Assembly: GCF_036320965.1 (NCBI RefSeq) | Contig: NC_092226.1 | Span: forward strand, 23,299,502 to 23,363,501 | Source of the DNA: Panulirus ornatus | Taxonomy: Eukaryota > Arthropoda > Malacostraca > Decapoda > Palinuridae | Length of the DNA: 64,000 nucleotides | Direction of reading: 5' to 3' | Translations under genes and position numbers: made by a program | In this document: positions 24,975-41,074 of the stretch, one piece after another | How positions within the stretch are numbered: position 1 is the first letter of the stretch | Layout of the letters: every line of letters starts with the position of its first letter | Notes under the pieces: model-generated | The model's input: only the letters and a program-made list of their open reading frames with translations | What the model was told of the DNA's origin: nothing | Database searches by the model: none

Positions 24975-27900
24975 CCCGGGGCCCCATATCTCGACCTTTC
25001 TCTACTACCGTGAAACTTCTTAAAACTTTTATATACTGTCAGCATTTATAGTTTCATCACAGCCTATTCCACTCGTGCACTAAACTGATACTATAAAAGT
25101 ACTTCTTTACATCTAATTTTCAACGTTTCTCGCTTCGTTCCTTGTTGTAGCCTCTGGTTGCTCTGTCTTTGTACCTTTCGAAGAAAACCAGTTTGAAAGA
25201 ATGCTGTGATTAAGTCACCCTCAATTCTTCTCTCTTCCGTGGTTACCAGATGGGCGGCCACTAACCTCTCACCGTAACTCTGGTACCATCTCTATTACCC
25301 TCTTTAATTGCAGTGACCCAGACTTGAGAAGCATGAACTAGTTTTGGTTCAAATTGGGAACAGTTTGCTGAACATCTTATCTGTATTCTTGAATGAGCAG
25401 AAAGTTTGCAGTTCTATGATCACGAATCTTCTACATTAGCTCCGGATGTGGGGCTCTGGCGACAGGTTAGGTACAACGTTGGTTCCTGAGTTCCATTCAC
25501 ACAGGCAGATTCCAGCAGCTCATTTCTTGCAAGACCATACTTGTCTCAAACTCATTTCTTTGAATTCATTTGAGTCGAGTTTGATCATGATTCTTTACTT
25601 CCCTCGTGATTTTATCGTCGTCTTCAAGTATATTAGGTATGAATTCAGTCGTCTTTGTGACTCGTTAACATAGATCAAGATAGGCAGTGGTCCTAAAACC
25701 TCACCCTGCAGCACGCTTTTGAAGGAGTCTCCTCCAAATTCTTGCCTGAAGCTCCGGCTTCTGTACCAACCTCCTGTGTGATTGAGTGACCAACGCTTTC
25801 GGGCAGTTCATGTACAGAGACAGCGCACCCATCCTTCTCTTTTGAACATAACACAGTTCTCTCTCATAAAGGACTGTTACATATAACATCCTTTTCCTAT
25901 ATCCGAGTTCTCTCTCACCTAGAGTTTCATTTGCAAGTAGCCATCTATTTGCCTTCTGATAATCATATTTTCCAGTGTTTTACAGACCCCCTTCGTCTGA
26001 GAGACCGGTCTGTAGTCCAGCGTCATTTCCTTATCTCATTTTTTAAAGACAGGCATGACATTTGCCCTCTTCCGCTTTCTTGACATCTTATTCTCTTCTA
26101 AAGACGTATTGAACGATATTTCAGTTGGCTTGTCAAATGTACCTGCACACTTCTATAGCACATATGGAGACAATTTATTGGGAAAAGAACCAGTATTAGT
26201 TTGCTTAGGTCCTGTCTAGCGGTTTCAATCCTTTCCATTTCATCATTCTAGCGTTGGGGCTAGCGTGTCTAACGCCGTGGAAACACCTGTCATTAGGTCT
26301 ATGCAAATGATTACATCGTCCTCTCCACCTCTTCTCTCTGAATCCCTCCACCTGATCAGCCATTCTTTGATCGTTTACTTCTGATGAGTTTATGGAGGAG
26401 GGATGTTTCACTGTCTATATATCATTTTTTTTTTTTGAGTCTCTCTGCTCTTGCCTTCTGACCTTGCTATATTCAGTCCTTGCTCTCTCATACCTTTTCA
26501 ATGGCTGTTGTGTCACCTATATCTCACCCACAGTACATCCTGAAGCTTTTTTTCCTTTTGCTTTTTGTTATTGTAACATCTTTCTTTTCTTCTCTTCCCT
26601 GTCTATTTCCGGTTAACCATAAATATGTATTGACCCTTTCAATGTAGATTTCACAAACTCTTCCGTAACTATGACCTATGTTATGCATGTTTTATCCAAT
26701 TTCCCAATTTCTGTTTTCAAAGAAAATAATTAGTTCTATGTAGTTTTCACAATGAGATCTTGATTTTGCCACTCTGGCCTTTTTATGTCTTCATTTAACA
26801 CTTAGACTTGGGTTAAGCAATGCATGATCCTTCTCTTATCTGGTGTATCATATCTGATATGAATAAAGACAAATGATGATGGCGTATCAACCTCTCAGAT
26901 TCTAGTGGGTTCCGTGACATGCTGTTTGGGGTACTTTTCCCGTCTGTACTCTGAGAACTTCTGGTTCCATGACTCATCTATATCTTTAAGGATTCATATT
27001 CGTCTGGTCCATAGCTCTATAATTGAAATTCCCCCATTATTTGAAACTTACCATCTCTCAAGACAGCATGATTCGCTGCTTCCTGCACGATCTTAATTGA
27101 TCTATCAATGTTGTCGTCGATTCTCTGTCCTGGTTCAGTAAATTCGTTGGAAGATCGCTAATCAATAACATCACTTATGTAGTTCTTCCTTACAGCAGCT
27201 CCTCTTATTATGTACTTTTTTTCTTCACCGTGAATACATCAATAGATTTTTTTCCTTATCAAGAGGATCAATCGCCCTTTTCCTATGCCTTCTCTTTCTC
27301 TCCTGACGATCAGTCGTCCTTCCAAACACATTAGGCAAAATTTTATATCCTTAAAAAGTTTTGTCTCCACTGCTCCAACAATATCAGGTTTTCTTTCCCT
27401 AATCATGTCCTTGAACTCTAGCGCTTTTGAATTTGGCATCAGTCTGTACGCGTCCGTATACAGTGTTTTCAGTATGGTGCTCGCACCTCATTGATTTACG
27501 TGATCTCTCTCTGAGGTACCAGCGATTTTGCTCTCCTCTGTGGCTTTTTTCTTTTTTGATATCTCGTTTTGCTTTCTGATTGCATTCTGTACGTGTCTCG
27601 TTCCTCCCCCGGTCTATCACCTCAGATGAGTACCACGTTGTATTTCTTCTTGCTCGCAAGTGTCCTGGCTTATGCAAGTCCTACATGTGTACAAAACTCA
27701 ATACTGAAATTAATTCTTACCGCTCATCCCCTTATGTCTTGTCTATATTCACCAGTAATTTTTTGTCACAGAGATTGTATTTCCCATATACATATATACA
27801 ACCTTCAGCAGTCTTTAAATAATAATTTTCTTCTTGGATGTAATATGGCTTTCTTTTCTAAAATATCTCTTTTTATCATCATGCAATAACCCTGAATAGT

Positions 27901-28282
27901 CAGCATTTTCTTTTCTTAACCTCCCACTGAACAAACTATACACTTACAAGAATGTTCTGTCTCCAGCAGTCTTTGTTACCCTCTCAATAACTTCACTCTG
28001 CAATTTATTGTGTTCTTGAGTTTCAATGTCCCTAGATCTCAGGGTCCTTCATCAGCCGGTACCCATTCTTTTAGTTTCTTATCCCTAGAATTAGCTTCGT
28101 TTTCCCTCTCCTGTATTGTCAGCGCTATCTGGCTGGTCCCTGTGTTATGGCCAATACCTTTTGTCGTTCTATCTCGAGGACATCTGGAGACGACCATCCT
28201 CACCTTCCTTCTCTGATGCTTTTTTTACTAGACGCGTCCTCTTCCCTCTGCCTACTTTCCGTCTGATTTTCTTCAATGGCTT

Positions 28283-28339
<57 letters not shown>

Positions 28340-28590
28340 TTTGGTAACATTTTTCAGTCCCCTCATCTCCTCATTCCTGACACTTCTCATGATGACTGAC
28401 TACTCCTCAGTGTCATTTGTCGTAAACTGTGATCCTGTTTCTTTATTATCAACAGTACGTTCCACATTCTTATGGTTCCAGTTGACTCATCCTCTCAATT
28501 CCTCTCTGATCTTATCTCCTTCCAATTCAAAACCTTCCAAGACCATTTCTCCCAGTCACTTTCTGGTTGACATACTGTAGTTACAACTGT
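24975..28590 (-). mobile_element. Longest LINE copy: ORF1-like remnant, endonuclease, RT, 3' end
   Basis: Read on the minus strand, the order is that of a complete non-LTR element. 27,440-28,590 is a possible ORF1 remnant with a KPGHLRAR segment at about 27,660 that resembles a CCHC zinc knuckle lacking its cysteines. The endonuclease start carries KPDIVGAVETK at 27,359-27,391 (KPDIIGxTET in relatives). The RT entry FKKGKRDNALDYRPVSQTK lies at about 25,990-26,050, and the RT box LQGEVLGPLPILIYVNE at about 25,663-25,716. The C-terminal block follows near 25,080-25,120 and the family 3' UTR at 24,975-25,010. Multiple stops and shifts make it inactive. It belongs with the fragments at 2.65, 3.3, 14.7, 36.5, 42.0 and 58.3 kb. 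An internal (CT)n at 28,287-28,337 interrupts the ORF1 side. The 5' boundary is uncertain. Confidence 0.75.
28287..28337. repeat. (CT)n microsatellite
   Basis: CT run of about 50 bp. Confidence 0.97.
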
Positions 28591-28779
28591 ATAGTCACTG
28601 TATATTTGACTTACCTTACTCCATCTTTTTGACTGTGAAATTCTAGTCTATGTCTAGCTCTAGACTTATGCTACATATGTTCTCAATCTTCGGTCTTTTA
28701 GCATGAAATTGACGTAAGTCCTCACGCAAAAGATTTCAGTCCGAACCTCCTCACTTATCTAAGCCTCCAGATGTGTGTA

Positions 28780-29223
<444 letters not shown>

Positions 29224-29264
29224 GGAGGAGGAGGAGGAGGAGGAGGAGGAGGAGGAGGAGGAGG
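29224..29264. repeat. (GGA)n microsatellite
   Basis: About 13 GGA triplets. Confidence 0.97.
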
Positions 29265-29409
29265 GATAACGAGCCAAAGGGGATAAAGAGGAGGATAAGA
29301 GGGGACGGGATCCCTCCAGAGGGCTGGCAGGAGGGGCGACCGGACCCTAAAAGGATTAGAGCAACCGACCACCAGCGGCCTGGGGGCGCCAAATGTTGAC
29401 ATCTTGAAC

Positions 29410-30345
29410 AGCTCCTGCTGGAACCTGCCTGATGCTGGAACCTGCCTGATGCTGGAACCTGCCTGATGTTGGAACCTGCCTGATGCTGGAACCTGCCTGA
29501 TGCTGGAACCTGCCTGATGCTGGAACCTGCCTGATGCTGGAACCTGCCTGAAGCTGGAACCTTCCTGATACTGAAACCTACCTGATGCTAGAACCTGCCT
29601 GAAGCTGGAACCTGCCTGATGCTGGAACCTGCCTGATGCTGGAACCTGCCTGATGCTGGAACCTGCCTGATGCTGGAACCTGCTTGATGCTGGAACCTGC
29701 CTGATGCTGGAACCTGCCTGATACTGGAACCTACCTGATGCTGGAACCTGCCTGACGCTGGAACCTTCCTGATTCTGGAACCTGCTTGATGCTGGAACCT
29801 GCCTGAAGCTGGAACCTGCCTGATGCTGGAACCTGCCTGATGCTGGAACCTGCCTGATGCTGGAACCTGCCTGATGCTGGAACCTGCTTGATGCTGGAAC
29901 CTGCCTGATGCTGGAACCTGCCTGATTCTGGAACCTGCCTGATGCTGGAACCTGCCTGATGCTGGAACCTGCCTGATTCTGGAACCTGCTTGATGCTGGA
30001 ACCTGCCTGAAGCTGGAACCTGCCTGATGCTGGAACCTGCCTGAAGCTGGAACCTGCCTGATGCTGGAACCTGCCTGATGCTGGAACCTGTCTGATGCTG
30101 GAACCTGCTTGATGCTGGAACCTGCCTGATGCTGGAACCTGTCTGATGCTGGAACCTGCCTGATGCTGGAACCTGCTTGATGCTGGAACCTGCCTGATAC
30201 TGGAACCTACCTGATGCTGGATCTGCCTGATGCTGGAACCTTCCTGATTCTGGAACCTGCCTGATGCTGGAACCTGCCTGATGCTGGAACCTGCCTGAAG
30301 CTGGAACCTTCCTGGTACTGAAACCTCCCTGATACCTACTGGTGG
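29410..30345. repeat. 17-bp minisatellite, about 55 copies
   Basis: Unit TGATGCTGGAACCTGCC with frequent A/T variation at position 4 and C/T at the end. Because 17 is not a multiple of three and the unit has no stop in the minus-strand frames, the array yields a 208-codon frame with a 17-residue period (RFQHQAGSSIRQVPASG type). The frame exists by arithmetic, so I do not call a gene. Confidence 0.98.
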
Positions 30346-31145
30346 CTGCTGCATCACGCTAGGGCTTCAGTGAAGCTTACTGAAGAAGTTACAGACCTGC
30401 TGGAACGACCTGGATCCTGCCTGGAACATACTGAGACTCACTTCAGCGTGATATACAGTCTATCAGAGCTTTATCTAAATCTCGGTGATATCTGTTACAA
30501 CCAGCCTGGAACGTCATATAAACCTCATCGAATATCTTTCAGTCTTTTGGAATTTACTGGAAGTTACCTGGAACAACTTGGAAAGCCTACAGCTGGCCCA
30601 TTCACTGACCCCCGCATCCCACGCAATTAGGCAACGATCTGGAGACTCATGAATTTCCAGGCTTCCTCTCCCTGAAGAATAAATGGGATAGACTGGAAGG
30701 GGGGGAAGAAGAGCCCTAGAATATATTAGCCTTTGTCCATAACAACCGGAGAAAATACAAACCCACCCCTCAACCCACATTCCCTCACAATTAGTCAACA
30801 ATCCAACGCTTCATGGCTTTCCCCCAGAGGTTTCTGGTTGGCGAGAGTTGAAAATCCTCTGGACGGTAAATATCACCTCTTGCCCACAACAACCCAGAGT
30901 TTTCTCGAGTGCAAAAATCATGGGAGGAATCTTTTCCGAGTCGAGGGGCCGCCATTCCGGGGGCATTCGGTGTCCATAAATACTTAAGGAGATTAGATGG
31001 GATCTCACGGGCGGAGGAGCTCCGGCCTCTCCCTGGAGACGCGCGGACACTGTAAGTTCTGCTGATGGGAAGAGGAGGCGGGTCAGAGAGGAGGGGGCGC
31101 GCAGGAAGGAGGGGAAGACGGGAGGATAAGAGGCCGGCAAAGATG

Positions 31146-31148
<3 letters not shown>
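30346..31148. other. Unique sequence, no gene recognised
   Basis: Low-repeat block; 30,360-30,620 retains diverged CTGGAACxTxCTG words related to the 17-bp array. 30,830-31,060 is unique and GC-balanced and contains GTCCATAAATACTTAAGGAG and a donor-like GTAAGT at about 31,051. A promoter or exon here is possible but unproven. Confidence 0.4.

Positions 31149-31226
<78 letters not shown>
31149..31226. repeat. (GA)n microsatellite
   Basis: GA run of about 78 bp. Confidence 0.98.
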
Positions 31227-31232
<6 letters not shown>

Positions 31233-31299
31233 GGAGAGAAGGGAGGAGTGGGGATGAAAATGGGTGGATGGTTAGACAGATAAAAGAGAGAGGATGGAG

Positions 31300-31302
<3 letters not shown>

Positions 31303-31368
<66 letters not shown>
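31303..31368. repeat. (GA)n microsatellite
   Basis: GA run of about 66 bp; purine-rich sequence continues to about 31,680. Confidence 0.98.
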
Positions 31369-31370
<2 letters not shown>

Positions 31371-31799
31371 AAAGAGAGAGGAGACGGGTATAAATTACAA
31401 CCTGAGCGGCGAAAAAAGGGAAGAGGTGGTGAGTGAGTGAGTGAGGAGGTTAATTGGTGAGGGATAGAGTGGGGAGAGAAACGTTAAGCAGACTGAAAAT
31501 GAAATGAATGAGAGACGAGAAAAGGCAAGTGTTGGGGAAGAGAGATGGGTAATAAAGTGGAGGAGAACAGGAGAGGACAGAACAAGAAAGAAAAAGAGGC
31601 ATTGGGAAAAAAGCGTTAGTGGAAGAAAGGGGATGAAAAGGAGAATAGCAAGCAGAGGAAGATAAAAGGAGGAGACATAAGTACAAAAATCAAAGGAACG
31701 TATTCTGAGAGGAGAGTAGGCAAACTTCTGGACGCTTTATGAGGGCTTAGCCAGCAGTTAGCAGAAACTGCTTGGCGCCTGAGGTTAGCAGGTTCTGTG

Positions 31800-32310
31800 T
31801 CAGTGCTGGATGTTCGCGGTCACTGCCAAGCTCCAGCTTTCCCACCGAGTTGTCAGAAGTGAGTGCACGATGTTCACCGTCGCTACCAAGTGCCTTCGGT
31901 CACTAATGGGTCTTCGCAGAAGTGACCACAAACGCTGCTGTAAGTTTATTGCTGCTGTTAAGTGTTCGTGGCCGTTTGTGGACGCTTGTGGTCAGTAATG
32001 GGTGTTTTTTGGTCACTGGTGGATGTTCGTGCTCAGTGTTTGGTGTCCGTGATCACTGCTGGATGTTTGTGGTCACTACTGGGTGTTTGTGGTCACACCT
32101 GGGTGTTCGTGGTCACTGTAGGGTGTTTTTGGTCACTGCTGGGTATACCTAGTCATTCCTAGCTGTTTGTGGTCACTGCTGTATGTTCATGATTACTGTG
32201 GATGGCTGTGGTCACTGCTGGATGGCTGTGGTCACCGCTGGATGTTTGTGGTCACCGCTGGATGTTTGTCGTCTCATGTAGTGGATCGTGGTCACTGTTA
32301 AGCATTGGCA
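31800..32310. repeat. ~21-bp degenerate minisatellite
   Basis: TGGTCACTGCTGGATGTTYG and close variants recur through the segment, best conserved at 32,010-32,270. Confidence 0.9.
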
Positions 32311-33130
32311 GAAGTTGGGAGGTCGAGTGTCGACGGGCCACCATTCAGTCTCCGTACCTCCCGCGAGTGATGACATGGGGCAAGGGGGTACTGATCGCTA
32401 TCTTCAAGGGAGGGGAAGTGTAGTCCAGGTTTAAAGCTCTTCAGTTCCCGGTATATTCTTCACCACAGCCGTAGACACTCACTTCAAAGTCCTCCAGCCC
32501 TTGGGAGCAGAGATACATTTCCCCCCATCCTTCTCCAAGGCCATGAATCGTGTCATTACGACCAGGACTTTGGTCTCTAAGACCCGGGTAGGTGTAGCAG
32601 CGTCTTGCCGCGGCGTGAGGAAGTATCGGGGAGATATTTGGCGTGTGATAGCGGGGGTTCCCAGGCCGTGTGTATAGATGACGCCACAATAGCAGTGTCG
32701 ATCGTTATCATTCGTCATATTTCATGCGTGTGAAAAGTCCTGCAAAATGGGGTGGAGGAGACGAGGCAGCGCGTCCAAATTTGTGGTGGCGAGTTGGTGG
32801 TGGTGGTGGAGGCAGGGGGGGAAAGGTGAGGTGAAGGGGGGGGGGAGAAGGAGAGAGAAGGAGGAAGGGGAGAAGAGGTAGAAGGAGAGGGGAGGTGGGC
32901 AGGAGTGGAGGTTCTATGGTGGGTGGAAGTGAGAAAGGTGAGGAGGTAGGTAAAGTGGGAGTAATAATGAGATGGGTTCAAGTGTGTTGGTGGTGATGTG
33001 GGTAACGATGCTGATGGAGGTGAGGTGGTGGGGAAAATAATGATGGTGGTGGTGGTGGTGGTGGTGATGGCAAGGAGACCAGTCTTGGTGATGAAATGGA
33101 TCGTAGGTATGTGATGATCTTACTAAATGC
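32311..33130. other. No gene seen; G-rich with (GGT)n at 33,040-33,066
   Basis: 32,330-32,750 is unique. 32,750-33,130 is G/T/A-rich with GGT triplets; its His- and Pro-rich minus-strand frames are artefacts. Confidence 0.5.
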
Positions 33131-33139
33131 ATCACTTCT

Positions 33140-33445
33140 CCAACACCAGCTGTATCATCCAGCCGTCCCTCCAACACTGTGCCTCACTCCAACACTGTCC
33201 ATCACCAAACCATCCCCAACCTAACCTTCTCCCCAACACTGTTCTTCACCCAACCATCCCTCCGTCACTGTCCATCACCCAACCATCCCTCCAACACTGT
33301 CCTCCACCCAACTATCCCTCCAACACTGTCCATCATGCAACCATTCCTCCAACACTATCCATCAACCAACCATCCCTCCAACACTGTACACCATCCAGCC
33401 CCCCGTCCCTCCAACACTGAGGGAGCCCCACCATTCTCCAACACT
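33140..33445. repeat. ~28-bp minisatellite, about 11 copies
   Basis: CCATCCCTCCAACACTGTCC followed by ATCACCCAA-type spacer, moderately diverged. Confidence 0.93.
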
Positions 33446-34085
33446 TCATACCACCTTCCCTCAGGCTCCCTTGCAACACCATCTGGTCTCCAGCACCCCG
33501 GCTCCCCAACACAGTGGCTCTGGGTTCGTAGGGTTCACAACAACAGCAAGAAATTAGAAATGCTTACCCAGGAAAGTCAGACGCTTATAAACCAAATAAC
33601 GATAAACTCGTAAAATAAAACTCGCAAAATGTACTCGATTTCTCTCTTTCCTCGTGCAAACAGCTCAGAGTACGTAAAAAAAGTGTCAAATATGGGGGGA
33701 AAAATGTAGATATTCCTATATCTTATCTTTATTTTCTATGTAATAAAACTCTAATAAGGTTGGAAGTCTAGTCCCATCCTGGGACCTGTTGGCAACCCCG
33801 AGAGCACTTAGTTCCCCGCCTGGCCACGAGAGGCGCCAACAATGCCGGGTGACCTTGTTCGCTTAACGACCGACTTAACGCTCACAAAAGATGTAATTTA
33901 TTAATGCTTATCGCGCGCTGTAATTTGGGTATAAAGTTTCAGCTTCAGAAAACGCTGGACGTCCCTTAACAATGCAATACCTCGCGTCAGGTTGGCATGG
34001 CTTATATCAACACTTCTCTATAATGTTCCATCTATACATAGATCTATCTATCCACTATCGTTACTCCACTGCCCACTCGCTCATA
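33446..34085. other. Unique sequence; candidate regulatory block 33,760-33,965
   Basis: 33,760-33,965 is non-repetitive and contains GCCACGAGAGGCGCC (close to, but one base short of, the CTCF-type core), TGTAATTTATTAATGC and GGGTATAAAG. No open frame of interest. A regulatory role is inference from composition only. Confidence 0.25.
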
Positions 34086-34135
34086 CAGACAGACAGACAG
34101 ACAGACAGACAGGCACACACACACACACACACACA
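34086..34135. repeat. (ACAG)n then (CA)n microsatellite
   Basis: About seven ACAG units followed by a CA run. Confidence 0.97.
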
Positions 34136-36171
<2,036 letters not shown>

Positions 36172-36373
36172 CTGAAAGGCAGTGTCTCCAGCTCACACAA
36201 AACACTTGACAACACGTAACTCACACGACTCATTTTTCGTAGCCCTAGATCTGCCTGCGGGAAGCACTGTCTTTTGGGAAAATCTTATTGTATGTACCGT
36301 ATGTAATGAAGTACTCTCTCTCTCTCTCTATGCAATAGCCTCAAGGCAAAAATCTCGTCGTAGGTACTCCAAC

Positions 36374-37480
<1,107 letters not shown>

Positions 37481-37548
37481 TACACACACACACGCACACT
37501 TATATGAAACAGATAAATAAATGAATGAATGGATAAATCAATCAATCA

Positions 37549-37578
37549 TATACATACATACATACATACATACATACA

Positions 37579-37676
<98 letters not shown>

Positions 37677-37680
37677 ACAT
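37549..37680. repeat. Compound (CATA)n(TA)n microsatellite
   Basis: About 15 CATA units, then TA to about 37,675; it borders the next LINE. Confidence 0.98.
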
Positions 37681-37689
37681 GTTACTTTT

Positions 37690-39770
37690 TCCATATTTGA
37701 TCGCCAATTCCCGCATTAGCAATGTAGCGCAAGAAACAGACGAACAAAAGCCGCATTCGCAAACATCCCTTTTCCAGCTATCCTGTGTAATGCACCGGAA
37801 CACAGCTCACTATCCACATCCAGACCCGACAGACCATTCCATTATTTACCCCGGCCGCTTCACATACCCAGGTTCAGTCCATTGACAGCACGTCGACTCC
37901 TGTATACCATGTCTATCCAATTCACTCTATCCCGTGCACGCCTTTCACCCTCCTGCATATTCAGGCTCTGATCACTCAAAATCTTTTCACGCCAGTCATC
38001 CATCTCCAGTTTGGTCTACCCCTTCTCCTTGTTCCCCTCACTTCTGACCTTATATTCTCTTTGTTAACTTTTCCTCACTCGCCCCTCTCGCCCACCCTGT
38101 GGCTTATTTTCCGCTTCCATGGTTACATTCGCCGCCACTCCCAGGTATCGAAAACCTTCCACTTCACCCAGTTTTTCTCTCTCAAACTCACGCTCCAACT
38201 TACCTGACTCTCAACTGTGCTAAACCTAATAACCTTGCTTTCAGTGACATCTACTCTCAACTTCCTCCTTTCACACACTCTTCTAAACTCAGTCAGCAAC
38301 TTTTGCAGCTTTTTACTCGAATCTGCCTCCAGTGCTGTGTCATCAGCAAACAACAACTGACTCACCTCCCAAGCCCCCCTCATCCCCCAATTTGTTCCTC
38401 TTTTTTCACACTATTTACCTCTCTTAAAACACCTTTTTATTCTCTCCAAAGTTTACTGATACTTGCTCACCCTAACTCTCATTTGTCCTCTTTTTCAACC
38501 ACTGCAACTTCCTCTTGACCTTCTGCAGCTTTTTCTTATGTCTCTTTCAATCATTTGCCCATATACCGCTGTTTTCTCTTTCATTAGCAACTTTACATCT
38601 TCATCCCACCACTCACTACCCTTTTAAATCTGACCGCCTACCACCCTACGCATGCCACACACTTCTCTCGCACATTCCAGCACTGCTTTCCTATATATCT
38701 CCCATTTCTTACCCACTCCCACAGGTTCATTTACTCTCACCTTTTGCCATTCTACACTCAGTCTCCCCTGGCATTTCTACAGACAAGTCTCTTTCCCAAG
38801 CTCACTTACTCTCGCCACCATCTCCTCATACATAATGTTTCCTCTTTTCCGAAAACCTTTACAAATCTTCACCTTGTCTTGACAAGGTGATAATCAGACA
38901 TCCCACCAGCAGATTCACATCCAAAAGTGTCTCTTTTACATGCCAATCAAATTGTGTGTAATCCAATAATACCCAGTGACCTTCTTTTATACTTGTATTC
39001 GTCTCCTTGTGTATGTCCCTCTTTTTGAACCAGCTATTTCCAATCACAAATCCTTTTCCAGCACACAATTCCACGAAGTGTTAAACATTTCCATTCACTC
39101 TACTGAATGCTCCATATGCCCTGATTATACCCTCAACTGCCACATTGCTCACCTTCGCATTTGAATCACCCATCACTAATACCTGTTTTTTTGCATCAAA
39201 ACTGTTGACACACTCACTCAGTTGCTTCCAAAGCACTTGCCTCTTATGATCTTCCTTCTCATGGACAGGTGTATGAGCACTAATTATCACCCATCTCTCT
39301 CAATCCACTTTAATTTTCAGCCTCCTGTCTGGAGCTCACCTCCTTTCGCTCTTTCACGCACTCCCACAACTCCTACTTCAGCACTGATGCTACCCATTCC
39401 TTAGCTCTTGTCCTCTCACCAATTCCTTATTTTACTCCTACGACTTTTCCAAATAAGTCTTTCCCTTTACCCTTGAGCTTTGTTGCACTTACAGTCAGAA
39501 CACCCAGTTTTCTTTCCTCAATCATAGTACCTATCTCTCCTCTCTTCCCATCTTGGTTACATCATCACACATTCAAACACCTCAGGCTGAGCCTTCGAGG
39601 AGGATGAACACTCCCCGCTTGGCTCCTTCTTCTGTTCCATCGTTTAGAAATTAAAGTACAAGAAAGCGAGGGTTTCCAGCTCCGCGCTCCTACTCCCTTT
39701 GGTCGCCTTATACGACACGCAGAGAAGACGGAGGTACAATTCTTTCTCGCCTATCATTGGGATATGTATA
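37690..39770 (-). mobile_element. Endonuclease/RT LINE, internally deleted
   Basis: Read on the minus strand. An apurinic-type endonuclease region runs about 39,600-38,860, with LVMGDSNAKVSN near 39,150 (GDFNAKVG in relatives) and ELCAGKGFVIGNSWFKKRDI near 39,070, the typical late endonuclease block. A linker with SEWWDEDVKLLMKEK follows at about 38,600. Then QLLFADDTALEADS at 38,356-38,315 is the RT catalytic palm, followed by KLRVDVTESKV. The C-terminal RGTRRRGRPKLEMDDWREKI lies at 38,040-37,980. Between linker and FADD there are under 300 bp, where an intact RT needs well over 200 codons, so most of the RT fingers/palm is deleted. The 3' UTR at 37,700-37,880 ends in the TAGCGCAAGAAACAGACG motif. 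This is a different LINE family from the one at 25-28.6 kb. Confidence 0.82.
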
Positions 39771-40017
<247 letters not shown>

Positions 40018-40143
40018 AATTCATGCATTTGAAAGGAAAGACAAACAGTACATGATTAATATTCTCTCAATAACATCACTTGATTAAAATCCCTTCTTAG
40101 ATCTCCCGTTTCCCTCCCTACCTTAACGAGTTTCCAGCAGCCG

Positions 40144-40203
40144 TTTTTTTTTTTTTGGAAAACCGCTGCTGGAGGAGGAGGAGGAGGAGGAGGAGGAGGA
40201 GGT
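40144..40203. repeat. (T)n and (GGA)n
   Basis: T run at 40,144-40,156 and GGA triplets at 40,171-40,202. Confidence 0.95.
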
Positions 40204-40570
40204 TAGCTCTCTGGCTGTATGCTAATTATCTAATCATATCATTCTGCTTCCTAGATTATACACTTTTGAGGTTGATAAGATGGTATATCAATGTTCATTA
40301 CCTTTTTTTTTTTATTGATAATAGTCACGCTTTTGACTATTAATTGGTTATAACTACCTATACCCTACATTCTAAGATGTTCGCATGTAAGATCCTATCT
40401 ACCTGGTCTGTAATAAGGCTCGTGCACTGTTCTCTGATAACTGATTTTTACTGATGGTCGTAGACGTAAAGATTTCCCTAACGTCTGCAGTGATTATCTT
40501 CCTGCAAATATAGATGTTGCTCAGCTTGATCCTGGCATTAATCTGCAGTATATACCTATCTGTTTACTTA

Positions 40571-40604
40571 TTTATCTATCTATCTATCTATCTATCTATT
40601 TATC

Positions 40605-40679
<75 letters not shown>
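40571..40679. repeat. Compound (TATC)n(AT)n microsatellite
   Basis: TATC units to about 40,605, then AT to 40,679. Confidence 0.97.
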
Positions 40680-40681
<2 letters not shown>

Positions 40682-40719
40682 AACATGTAATGTACATATT
40701 ACATCTAATGTAATCTATA

Positions 40720-40810
40720 TACCACCATACCCCGAGAATCGAACCCTGGACCATCTGTGAGGCACACAGGTAGCCTAAATCTCCAGGCCACGATGAGGTC
40801 TAACCAGCAT
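40720..40810 (-). mobile_element. tRNA-headed SINE, minus-strand copy
   Basis: Reverse complement reads CATCGTGGCCTGGAGATTTAGG then GGTTCGATTCT (B box, 40,735-40,745), the internal RNA polymerase III promoter arrangement of tRNA-derived SINEs. The homologous plus-strand copy starts at 41,078. It ends in AT-rich sequence and an AT microsatellite. Not a tRNA gene: no convincing cloverleaf was found by eye. Confidence 0.7.
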
Positions 40811-41074
40811 CTAATCCGAAAACCAATGCATGGAAAGAGTCATTTAGAGGTACAATATATCAATACTTTTCTCATCATAGTCAGTTATGTACATGCGAAT
40901 GGATATGCAAATAAGTAGATAGACAAGCACATTACGGCAGTGCCTTGTGTGTCGATCTAAAAGCATTCCTTCCTCGTCCAGAGCGTGAGTGGCAGTATAA
41001 CCATCTCGTAACGGGTGCGTAACGCATCACCAGACCCGTGAATCAGCCAGTGGTGACGGAGGAGAGGCTGTCTT

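Noticed and set aside
29731..30357. 208-codon Gln/Ser-rich minus-strand frame
   Set aside because: It is the 17-bp array read in three frames.
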